Shown one piece after another: positions 21,201 to 33,200 of a stretch of 64,000 nt of DNA. Under the pieces are notes generated by a model. It had not been told where the DNA came from and ran no database searches. It saw only the letters and a program-made list of their open reading frames with translations. Location: positions 20,035,280 to 20,099,279 of the forward strand of contig JAKZAP010000006.1 of assembly GCA_023053575.1 (NCBI GenBank). The letters are read 5' to 3'. This stretch comes from Branchinecta lynchi. Taxonomy: Eukaryota > Arthropoda > Branchiopoda > Anostraca > Branchinectidae. Position numbers and translations under genes: made by a program. How positions within the stretch are numbered: position 1 is the first letter of the stretch; the number at the start of each line of letters is the position of its first letter.

Positions 21201-24200
21201 TTATACCGTTATGGGTGTGTTGCCCCAGAAGCTTTTTGTCATAATCTAAAAGATTCATAGTTAACGTTGCTAAATTAACAGCATCATTTTTGTTTCTAGG
21301 GTTTTGAACATTTGTTATCAACTTGTTTTCAGCGTTAATCTCTTTATCATTAACTCGAACTATTTCTTTTACAAATAACCCTTTATCTTTGTTCCTTACC
21401 AACGAATTATCAGGAGAATCATCTATCGCAGTTAATCTGTTGATATCTTCGCTAAAGTATTGGTTGGCTTGCACTTGTCCTGCAGTCATTTGTTCTTTAA
21501 ATTGATTCATAATCACAGTCATAGATCTTAAGCTAATAGCATCCTTGTCTGCCTTGGCATCACCTAAATTTATAATTCGTCTATCATGTAGGTTAATGTT
21601 ACCATTTTCGTCAGTAACTTTCGATTCGTTACTAACCTTTTTTCCAACACTACCAAATTTATTCATTTATTATAGAAATAAATTATCCGGTAAATTTTTC
21701 AAAGTTTTTCCTGTACTTAAGGGTTTTATCTTTTATTTTTAAATCTATGAAGAAAAAACCGTAGCCCTTGGTTGCAGTCTCGAATTGTTTGAGAAATTTT
21801 TCATCGTCTATACTGGATACATGGCTTTGTCTTATTAATTTTACTTCTTTTGGATTAGAACACTGAAAGAATGCAAAATAATTGCATTGGAGCCTTACCA
21901 CCTTTGGCGTTTTATGATAGCTTTGAGACAAGTAAATAATTGAGGCATTTTTCTTTCTTCCTCTTATGAATAAATCTTCTATTTTCTTCTGGTCTTTTTC
22001 AGTGACAAAATCGTCAAAGATAATCAAGTTTTGGTACTCAGGGTCTAAGTCGTCAACATCGACAATATCATCAAGATTGTTACTTACTGTTAAGACTTTC
22101 GATTTGCATTGTGACTCCAAAGTGGTTAAATTGGTTATAAGGTCTTGATACTTATCTTCTTCAAGATCTTTTGCATACAAGTATATTCGGTTGAAACAAA
22201 GATATTCATAAATTAAATTCAAAAGAAGGTTAGTTTTCCCTGTTCCAGAACTACCACAAATTAAGAGTCTAAATGGCCACTGAGGTGCAAGGTCGTGCTT
22301 ATTCTGATAAGTGTTCTTTTCACTAAAGTCATAGACTTTGATTGGAGCCTTTTCATTCATTTATTTAGGAAGAATTTTTCATTATAAGATTTACTTGAGT
22401 ATTTTAAGTATATACCTGAAGTTTTGAAGTAGGTACTTGAAGTTTTGAAGTAGGTACTTGAATTTTTGAAGTAGGTACTTGAATTTTGTAAGTAGGTACT
22501 TGAAGTTTTTAAGTAGGTACTTGATTTTTTTAAGTAGGTACTTGAAGTTTTGAAGTAGGTACTTGAATTTTTTAAGTAGGTACTTGAAGTTTTGAAGTAG
22601 GTACTTGAATTTAATGTTTATAACCTAAAGGTAAAGTGTGTATTTTATCGCTTGTTACTATCCTTTTATCATCCTTAGGATCTAACGCTTTTTTATTCTG
22701 TTCTTCTAGAAACATATTGTGCTTGTATGATCTTAAGTTATACTGGGTTATAGAAAGGTTTTCCGTTTTACCAAACAGTACATCCTTATAGTTTTGAATG
22801 GTAATTTTATCTTTAACGATATTGGTTTTTATTCCTTTCAGTTTTTTGCTAGCTTTTGAAGGGTCTTGGTTGTCCTTTAAATAAGCATATACTTTTGATC
22901 GTAATCCAACAAATTCTGTCATAACTTGCCCACCTAATTCATCTTTCATCATTCCTATCACTTTCTTATTTACATTAGGAAACCCATATGGATTATCTTT
23001 CGCATAATCAGATGTATCGAACCTCTCATTCAAATCCTGTTTGATATCTTGATAAAAATCTTCAGTTCTAATATCATATATGAAAGAATCAGTGTCCATA
23101 TAACACAAATCAATTTTATCTCCATATTTAGGCTTCATATAATCATAATGGAATTCATACATCAATAACTTAGATAGTTCCAATACAGCAAAGCCGATAT
23201 ACATTGGTTTGTCTAATTTTATCTTTTCCTTTGACATTCTTGCTACTGAAAAGTTTTCACTGAATATTATTTCAGATTTAAAGTTGGGTTTCTTTATTAT
23301 TTTTTCTCTTGTTGTATCATCCGTTATTATTTCCATATCCGCTCGCTTCCTTACGTTTTCCATGGTTTTTCCAAAGCAAGCATTATTCATCAGTTTAAAG
23401 AAGTCCTTTTCAAAGTCATTTGTACCCTTAGTTCTAAGTGCTGTGTTGTGGTCTATATATCCTTTTAAGTAAGCACTTTCAGTGAATCCTAGTATTCTGT
23501 GTACTCTCTTCAATATCATACCTTTTTGTAAATAAAATTCTAGATTCCTGTGGTGAACTACATAGTTTGTTTTATCTAATACTGTAGTACATAGCTTACC
23601 GTTAAAGTGTTCGGGTGCTAATGGTAAATCCTTGTGTAATTCGTGTAGTTCTTTTGGATATTCTAAATCTACCTCATATATAGCACCCACATCTTGTCTC
23701 ACCGACTTAATCGTAATCACCGACTTGATATGACTTTTCAGATGGTTGTAATACTCGATTGATTCATATTCATTCCTTTCTTTCAAATCATCCGGTATGG
23801 AAATGAATTGGAAATCATTCGCTGGTAAATTCTGCGACATCGCCCACCCATATAAATTATTAGCGTCCAAATACATTAAATAATTAGATGGTTTATTCTC
23901 ATTATAATCACTTGTATATTTATTATTTGCTTTTGCGTATCTTTTTATACATTGGGATACACCACCTCTTATTCCTTTTTCTATAAAGGTATACATGTCT
24001 TCCTTTGAGAATAACGGTAAGTCTACTTTCGAATGTTTTAGGAAAGCATCCCATGTTAGTCCTGGAGCTGAGAAGTAATGAAGTGGATCCAGATCATAAT
24101 TATGTATACACACATTTCTGAAATTCTCCACAACGTCTGATAGAATTAACACATCACTTTTTAGGTACAACTTGGTATAATCAAGTAAAGTTTCACAGTT

Positions 24201-27200
24201 AAATTGCTTCCATATAGATACCGCTCTTTTATAATCACTTTTGTCAATACCTTTCCCCGTCAACCTAGAATAAAAGCTTTCTATTGGTGGTAACTTTGTA
24301 CATTTCATTTTATCGAAACTATCTACGAATTCATAGGGATACACCCCTTTTTTAATTATTTCTTTGAATTCATCTTCATTTTTGAAGCTGTTAGATGTGT
24401 ACTTGAAATTCTGTCTTAGATGATTACAAGGTACTTTGCAATCACATGTTGCTAAATTTGCTGATAGTTTGTCTAAAGATGAAGCCATAAATCTAATTGA
24501 ATCTATAAACCGCATCTCATATTTTATTTCCGTATCCGCTTTTGTAATACTTATTGATTTCGAGAATGATATGAAACTTTCTGCACTTTCAAAAATTCCG
24601 TTATTAGGTATCAATTCTCTAACAAATAAATGAGAATCATATTTTGATAAATTATGCATTACTACCGGGATATGCCTAGGAATCCTGTATTTCATATTGC
24701 ATTCAGCATGAGCAAATCCCCTATCTTCTCCTGTCATGTGGTCGTGATCAAAGTGAGGATTTTCAGTAATTTCAGTTGTACAGATGTGACAAGTCTTATT
24801 CATTAGATTTTTCCATTTTTCGGTAATTTCTGCATTGGTATAAGTGTGGTTTCTTTGTCTGCTTTCATATTTGTTTGCAATTTCTGTGGATACTTTTGTA
24901 ACGGTTTTAACAAAATGTTCTGCAGCGTCTTCACCGAAATAGTCATAGTATTTGTTCTGGTTTGTATCAAAGGAACAGCATACCTGAAACCCGTAAGCAA
25001 ATGGTTTCTGTTTGGCCACTTTTATTGTTTTCTTCCCGTTTACCTGATTGTATTCTTCGTTATAAGACTCAAAGTCTGCTATTATGCAATAAGGTACTTT
25101 CATTTGTTTTGCAATATTTTTATATTGTATACTTGAACCTTCAGGAGGCATTATAATATCAGGATCTTCGCAATTATTTTTACTCTCATGTTTTTCATAT
25201 TGTTCTTCTTTTGTAAAATGCCTTCCGCAAAAAGTGCAGAGGTATGTCTTTTTTTGTCTTGTAGATATTTGAGGACCAACTAATCTGCTCAGATCCTTTA
25301 CCAGTACATAGTGATTATCGAAATATAATAAATTAATAACATGTTTAGCTGTTTTGCCATTGATTGTACTTTTTAGTATATGACTTCTGATAATTTTCTC
25401 TTTTTCAATTTGAAATAAACAAATTTTAATGTTGTATCTATTTTCAAATTTGTGTATATCTTTAGTATCCATTGGGAAGTTGGTAACCCCTTCGAAATCA
25501 AATTCGTTCTCATATTGCTTATATTTCGAAATTCTTTCCGGATGATCCTTAGCTGGATGTAGATTTGCTAAGATAGACCAAAGGAAACATTTCTGGTCGT
25601 TATTTTCAATATTCAAGCAAGCTCTTTTATTTTTTACGAAATTTGGCAGTATTTTAAACGTTCCTCCCATGTAAGATTCTATTCGTGTCATCCTATAATC
25701 AATTCCTTCATACCGACTAAATTGTAGCCCAGATCGAGGGGTATTACTTAAAGAACTCAGTCTCTTGTTATTATCATCCAAATGACTATGAGTTAGTATG
25801 CTATTTTTATTTAAAATCCAAGAAGTACTGTTGTAATATACTACTACTTCTTCATCATTCTCCTGTCGATGGAAAATAACCCGAGTTACAAACTGAACTC
25901 TATATTGATTTATTTCGTTCATTCGCCGCTGTATATCTGCGAAAGTAAAAGCAATAAGAGTATGCTCGTCAACTCCATTACCTTGAACTGAAACGTTTAC
26001 AGTGAATATATTCTCACTTTCGCTAAAAATAGTAGGCTGCTGTTCTTCTTCCGTTCTAAATACATGATCAGGAATTAATTTTTCTTCTTTAATTTTTTTC
26101 TTATTTATGAAGAGAGTTGATAAATCGACTACTTTCTGTCTACTGTTATCACGTCTTTCTGTTTGATCTCTTATGATATCTCTATTTTTCTGTACGGAAT
26201 CTTTATGTTTGGTAATAATATTATTATAGTATTCTTCAACCTTTTGTATGACTTCTTCTCGGTTTCCGCGAGTTGATAGGTTCTTGTTTTTCAGAAATTT
26301 CTTTAATTCGCTTGTCTCTTTTTCTTTGTTATCATCGTATTCTTGTTTTAGTTTTGTAATGGTGATATTATTTTCTCTTATCTCATCTTCCAGAATGGTT
26401 CGTAATCTCGGTTCTGGTTTGTAGTTGGATGGTCTGTTCTTATTATGAGTTCTTTCGTTTCTGCGTTCAATTTTAATTTTATCTTCAGCTATCAAAATAT
26501 ACTTATTAAGATGGTTTATTATATTATTTGTTATTTCATGTTTCTTAGCTCCATTTGTTTTGATTTTATTAATTTTCGCATAAGTCCGCAGTTCATTATA
26601 TGTGTATAGCGATAATCTTTGTATAACCGATTTGTTGTTCGATATAACCTTTTTACAAAGCTGAATAACCTCTGCAGTATTCATCATTTAATAGGGGAAC
26701 ATTTTTATTAATAAATTTCTCCCGACTGCGTTTTCTTAGTCGTAAAGAAAAGCACTGGTTTCAGTATGCGTTTCACAGAGCAAGCGCTGTCTATATTCTC
26801 TCCAATCAGTCAAGAAAGTTTCAGTAGAGTTCCGTAGATAGCATATGTGTTTTGTGTTTCACGGAGCAAGCGCTGTCTATATTCTCTCCAATCAGTCAAG
26901 AAAGTTTCAGTAGAGTTCCGTAGATAGCATATGTGTTTTGTGTTTCACGGAGCAAGCGCTATCTAGATTCTCTCCGATCAGTCAAGAAAGTTTCAGTAGA
27001 GTTCCGTAGATAGCAGATGTGTTTTGTGTTTCAAGGAGCAAGCGCTATCTAGGTTCTCTCCGATCAGTCAAGAAAGATTCCATACAGTTTAGCAGGTGGC
27101 GGATGTGTTCCGAATCGCGAACCTTTCATTCAATCAAATAATTTCTGAAACAATTTTATTACATAATAAATGGAAGAATTAGAAAAGAAAATGTATGTTT

Positions 27201-30200
27201 ACCGTCGCAGTTACAAGTACTACAATCGTATAAGTAACAGCTTACTTGTATCCAAATTCCTCTTTTCGGCAGCAGGAATGTCTGCGTTTCTAGTGCTACC
27301 TTTAGCTTCTTTAAGTTTGGGTGCTGTTATCATCGAAATAATTGAAAAGCAGTTAAGCATTGCTGATAGAAAAGCAGAATTTAGGACAAATTACAATTTT
27401 TATACTGAGTTGTTCTCAATGCTAAAATGCGGACAATTAACAATTGAGGAGGTAATTCAGAGAGAAACAGAGATGCGTAAAACCTTTCGATTTTTTCCTC
27501 GCGAAAAATACATGAAACAGGTTCGCTTGAACGGTTATAAATATTGTAAGAACGAAACTATCAAAATACAAGAAAATTTACCAAAAATATAAATTTTTTG
27601 CAAAACCTCCCACCCCAGACTTTGAAGATTGAAGATGTTTATTTGTCGTCTTATTATTTTTTATGGTGTGTCTGGGGTGCCCCGTGAGGGGAGGAAACCC
27701 TCTGAGTTTTTTGTTCGCCATCCTCACCATTAACCTCAAGTTGATGGCGGGATTCGATCTCACGACATCATTGATGAAGTGGTTGATCTAAGACGTTGCA
27801 ACATCTTAGACCACTACACCAACGGGGCCTGCAGAATCTCCGCAACGAAATGTTTTGTGATGTGAATACTAATGCGCAATGAGATTTTCTGTTTTTTGTT
27901 GCCCTAAGAGCTTTATCAGTACTAGAGGCAGAATTGTGGGTACGTCGAGGAGATTTTAATTTGATGATGTGATGAATATCGATTTGGATTTTTTTTTTTT
28001 TACATTAGATATTATCAATAAAAATATGTATGTGAGTTTGTGAGTCTGGATTTTTATTTAATAAAATCATCCCCTAATAAATGGAGTCCGCAAAGGAAGT
28101 CTTGAATACAATCAGAATGAATAAATACAATGAGACAATCAGGAAAGAAGAACTAGTGTTAGGTTTGAAATATACTATTGTTAAAATGAGAATTGCTAAG
28201 ACAAAATATGGTGATAAGTTGGTTGTAGTTATTAATCATAATGACAAACCCTGTGATTTGTTTATAACACAGAAATATAATGCCATTGCTAACGAATTAC
28301 TTTTAAAGAAAAATCTGGTTTTGCAACCGATTGTACGCGAAAACAAGAACAAAGAAACATATGTGGATTTAGAACTGTTTACTCAGTAAAAAATGAAAAA
28401 TGTAAAAAAAAAAGAAGTAGTAGTATATTGTAGTATTTTATATGTAGTAAAGGGTAATATTCTCATTTCTTGTATCCTTTATTTTGGAAGTAAGAAAATA
28501 AAAATGTTCTTAAAAAGGGGGATAATTTGGTAAAAAGGATGTTAAAATTTAAGAAGTTGATGTTAAAATGGGGTTTTGAAATTGGGGGGAGGGTGGAGTG
28601 GGAGCGGCGATTATATACTACTTTCGCTCCAGATTATCGAGAATAGAGCCCTATTAAATTTCCTGAAAAGTCTTGGGACGAAACGTATTATGTTCTTCTT
28701 ACTATCGCACCAGCTCGCTCAACTTCTTCTGTCTCTGCAGGTGTTCATTTTCGAAACAAATTTGTATCGCCATCTACTCGCATCATATTTTTCAAATATG
28801 GACCTGATACCTTTACCATGACTATCTCATAATGTTAAAGAGATCGAAGACCAAACCCAAAATTTAAGTGTGAAAGATCTAAATTCTCCCTACGTTATAC
28901 AGTGCGATCTGCATGGGAAAAATTTAAGAATACTGTATCGAAATTGTTGGAAGGGAACGCAAAGCTTTTTGGTGTTGACGAAACTTTAGCCGATTATCTA
29001 TGGCTCGTGACGTTACACGAAAAGTCTATATTTTCCATTTACTAACGGAATTGATTGTCCGTAGAACGGTTTATAAGTGTAAACGCGTCTGGCGCCTCGC
29101 TGACCGCTCTGCTCTGTATATATAGATACAAATATATATTCTGCAACATTAATTTAATCGGATTTCCCCTATTTCTTTCATGACATCACGAAAACGTCAC
29201 GGGCGGAAGATAATAAGCTAAGGTTTTGTTTCCACCAGCTTTTCACGTTCCAACTTACAGGATCGCTAATAGTTAATTTCAGAAAATAATACCAAGATCC
29301 CACCGAGCCAAGCACTGCTGTTCAGGCAAGCTTTGCCGATCTCGCAAATCGTGGTTACAGCGTCAGTTACTGCCGACCTTGTGATGACGTCATTAATGAG
29401 AATATTCTGAGTTTATCATAATTTCCAGGAAACAGCGAAGCACTCAGCCGAAATGGCAGCGACAGCAGTCCGGCCGCGGACGATTCGATAATAGGGGCCA
29501 GCAGCAGACGAAAAATCGTGAATCATCCGTGACAGTTCAGCCCTCCTGGATCGTTATCGAGGAGATGGATTTCCCACGTCTTGGCAAACTTAGCTTGCCC
29601 AGTATTAAGGAAGGGGAAGACCTTTACAAGTGTGGCGAGTTGGAGTACTATGACAAGGCTTACGATAGAGTTAATGTGAAAACAGAAAAGAAGCTGCTCA
29701 GAATTGACAGAGAGCTGCACAGGGTTACTACTACTGATGACCCTATTATTAGAAAGGTAAGATCCCGTAGCAAGGCCGCATTACTCTGTCTTTTTCTCTC
29801 TGCCTCGACGATTCCCTTACTCCCGTCTCATCCGAAACAAGTTTGGAGACCACCATAGATCCTGGTTTGTTGAAAATCTAAAAGCCGACCTCACTTAAAC
29901 TGAATGACGCGTCTTGAAAAGTTTCAGTGATTGAATAGATACGAAGCCCGCGTGTTCGGATTTACCAGAACTTACAGAGGGCCATTGAAGAATTTAATAC
30001 TGATGAAAAAAAAGAAGAAAAAAAAGGCCAAGTGAGACGTTTCTTGCTCCGATTGAGGACAGGATTATGCTCTCCGATCGCAGTTGCTTGGCTTAAGGTT
30101 CAAGGTTCATCTCCTTGCTTTCACGCAAGGAGATGTTCAACGGCCTTGTGAATTTCTGCTGGGTTTGTGTGCTAATAGGCGGCGATGATTAGCCAAAGTT

Positions 30201-33200
30201 ACTTCGCCATGGAGATCTGGAATTTGTGAGTTACCCAGAAGAATCACAAGTAGAATGCACTAGGGAACATTCGCCGTTTCTGCGATATTAAGTCGTCTTT
30301 CTCCACAGCTTGCTAAGACCGAGGGCAACGTTTACGCAACTGACCTAATATTGGCCACCTTGATGTGCTGTACAAGGAGTAACTACAGCTGGGATATCGT
30401 GGTACAGAAGATCGGAGACAAGCTCTTCTTCGACAAGAGAGACGCCTCCGATCTAGGTAAGATACAATTACAGTTAGCCTCATACATGTCATAACTATTT
30501 TAACGTCGACTCATCTTTAAACGAGGAGCTTCAGCCTGTAGTCCGCTCGAGTAGGTAGATTTATCCCTGAGAACGAAGACGTAATAGGCTGACTGCACAA
30601 TGACAGTAGGAGTCTTCGCTTGTTCATCATCGGTTGCCGTATGGTGGCCGTTAGACAACACAATAGAATTAACCGTCGGCATGAAGCCAAGGCCCCTCCG
30701 CCACATTGCTAATTCCAGTCGGTATTTTGGTTTCTATCAATCTATCAATCTTTATTATTCGAAATATATTCCTTACGGTATAAACAAAAAACCGAACGTT
30801 TCTTACCAATGCCCGATTTTATCAGTCGGTTTCATAATTTCTTTTTTCTTTTCATATTGTATTCTTTTATTTTTAACTCTGTCTTCGTGCCTTGTGTCAT
30901 TTTAAAGTTAGACAACACGGTAGAATTGTCCGTCGGCATGAAGCCAAGGCCCCTCCGCCACATTACTAATTCCAGTCGGTATTTTGGTTTCTTAACAATG
31001 CGCGATTTTATCGGTCGGTTTCATAATTTCTTTTTTCTTTTCATATTGTACTATTTTCTTTTTAACTTCTTCGTGCCTTGTGTCATTTTTAAAGTGTGAA
31101 AACAAAATTCAGTAGGCCTATATGCCTATATGACCATAACAATCTTCATGCATCGGTTAGGTCTACCGATCCTGGGAAGTTCGCACATTTCGCAGACGAT
31201 TGCCAACCATGTGAAGTGGCTTTACATGTGAGAAAGAGGGAGATCGGTATATTTCGAAACTACCGTAGCAGAACTAAATTCAATTTCTTACAAATAATAA
31301 ATAACAGACATATAAATAACAAGCAAACGGTACGATTCAGCATTTAAACTGAAGTAAAAAGGGCAGAAACGAGTTTCCGTAATGGTTTGTCCGGACTTAA
31401 GGGGGTTGTAGTTTATTTAGCAACCGGGTTCGATTATAGGGAGGTGCTGTTTCTGGTAGCAGGGACCGTAGGCTCGTACTGGCGAGGACAGATTTGCCCA
31501 ACTGCAAAAATCGGGTGTTCAAGCCGGACTTTAAGCGGTGATAAATTCAGTTTCGCAAGGGCTTGTTCGCAGAGTATGTCGCGGCTTCGGAGTTTGATCC
31601 TTGTTGCTCTTTTCTAGACGGACTCGATGTCCTGGAATAGGTACGCTGTGCAGATTGCGGATGGACCCCAGACCGGTCGCGCGTACTCGCCTGTCCTGGG
31701 AGGGCGCTACCCACTTTATTCTTTCCACTAGAGTCTGTCCACTTTAGTCTTTCCACTTTAGTCTTTCCACTTTAGTCTTTCCACTTTAGTCTTTCCACTT
31801 TAGTCTGTCCACTTAAGTCTGTCCACTTTATTCTGTAGCTCCATTGCATCTAGCGTGGGAGTGAAGACCAAATACTCGACATGTGCGTTGAATTGATATA
31901 AATACATTATCGTCTCTTGCAGACTTGCTCACCGTTAGTGAGACCTCAAACGAGCCTCCTGTGGAAGAAGGAGCACACATCAATGCCCCCCAGAGCCTTT
32001 CCCTGGAAGCGACGTTTATTAACCACAATTTCACACAACAAGTCTTGAAACAGGTCAGTCATGAGTGCATCTTCTATCATTTGCATAGATTTTTTGGCTC
32101 GCGTTCTCTGCAGGCATAATAGCTAGGCGAAGTTCTCCAAGGAGAAGTCAAAGTAGACACACTGCCCCTTCCAGTATCCTGACATTCCTCTCAGTTGAAC
32201 AAAACAAACCACTTCGATTTTGTTTATCCCAGTTCTGCAGGAACTGCTGGGATTTTCATAGCCGACCTCCTCTGACGAACGAGCTCATCCTAAACAGCAA
32301 TTAAGAACTCCATCTCTCACGAAAACAGCAAATAGCACAAATGAAATTGGGGTGAATCAAAACGACATCCGAAATTCAGTGTTGCAGAAATTAGTAGCGT
32401 TAGAGGCTTGCTTAGTAGGACGACGGATCCTGGAAAGTATATCTTTTCTTGTGAACTTTTTTGCGCCGGATTGTTAAAATTGTTGCTTAGCAGTACTAAT
32501 CGAGTGGGTGGGGTGGCGCACGGACTTGGATCAGCCTTGGCCCTGTGTGGGTCATTGGTTATATAACGAAGCAATAGTATATCACTAGGTGAAGCTTAAA
32601 GCTGTGACTCCGTTAGTTATCGGTATTATGCCAGCTAGCAACAGGCGCCTTGTCGTTCTGATTATTTCAGTCTTTCTATAAAAAAAAAATTGCCAGCCAT
32701 GTTGTGTTTAAAGTTACAAGGGCGTCTTCTGGCATGATTGTCGACAATGATCTTCCCCTATTGCTTTCCTGTGTTTCCGCTAGATTCGGGGGGGGGGGGG
32801 GGGCAAGTAATCAATTTATGCTCTGTACGTTCTGCTTTACACAGATAGAAAATGATTTTTATCGTTTTGAAAATAAATTAAAGACATGGGGCTTCCGCGA
32901 CTGATCTTCGTCTGACCAAAAAAGGCCCTTTTCAACGACATACTGCAGAGCGACCAAAAGTTACTGTGAATAAAGTGGGGAAGAGGATTAGGCAGCTGTC
33001 TAGGGCCCTGTCCTCGAAAGGTGTTACCATTGGTAAGACAGTGTGGCGACGCTCTAACCTTCCAAGATTTTGCTTATCTTCTGATTTTGCTAAACTGATT
33101 TTTATCGTGTTGAAAATAAAATTTTGAAATTGCAATGTTTAAAAAAGTATAGTTGGTACTTGCCTATTTCATTTCCAAGTCTGCTTGTCTATTTGCTAGT

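Larger units (their letters stand above)
15067..28622 (-). mobile_element. Maverick/Polinton (adintovirus-like) provirus, 13,556 bp
   Basis: The element begins AGTAGTATATAATC and ends with its exact inverse, has 603-bp terminal inverted repeats and a 6-bp TTCGCT duplication. It encodes protein-primed family B polymerase, DDE integrase, HerA/FtsK-type packaging ATPase, adenain-like cysteine protease, major and minor capsid proteins and several accessory proteins: the full Polinton core. No frame is broken by an in-gene nonsense codon. Integrase and protease lie in -1 frames downstream of slippery sites. Strand is given for the majority of genes, which run opposite to the host eIF3d gene. It is AT-rich compared with its flanks. 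With near-identical termini it looks recently inserted. Confidence 0.97.

Noticed and set aside
22427..22615. CRISPR-like array
   Set aside because: The units are contiguous 21-bp repeats without unique spacers, in an animal genome.
26770..27113. Array of tRNA or snRNA genes
   Set aside because: 86-bp units have no cloverleaf, box A/B or Sm-type features.
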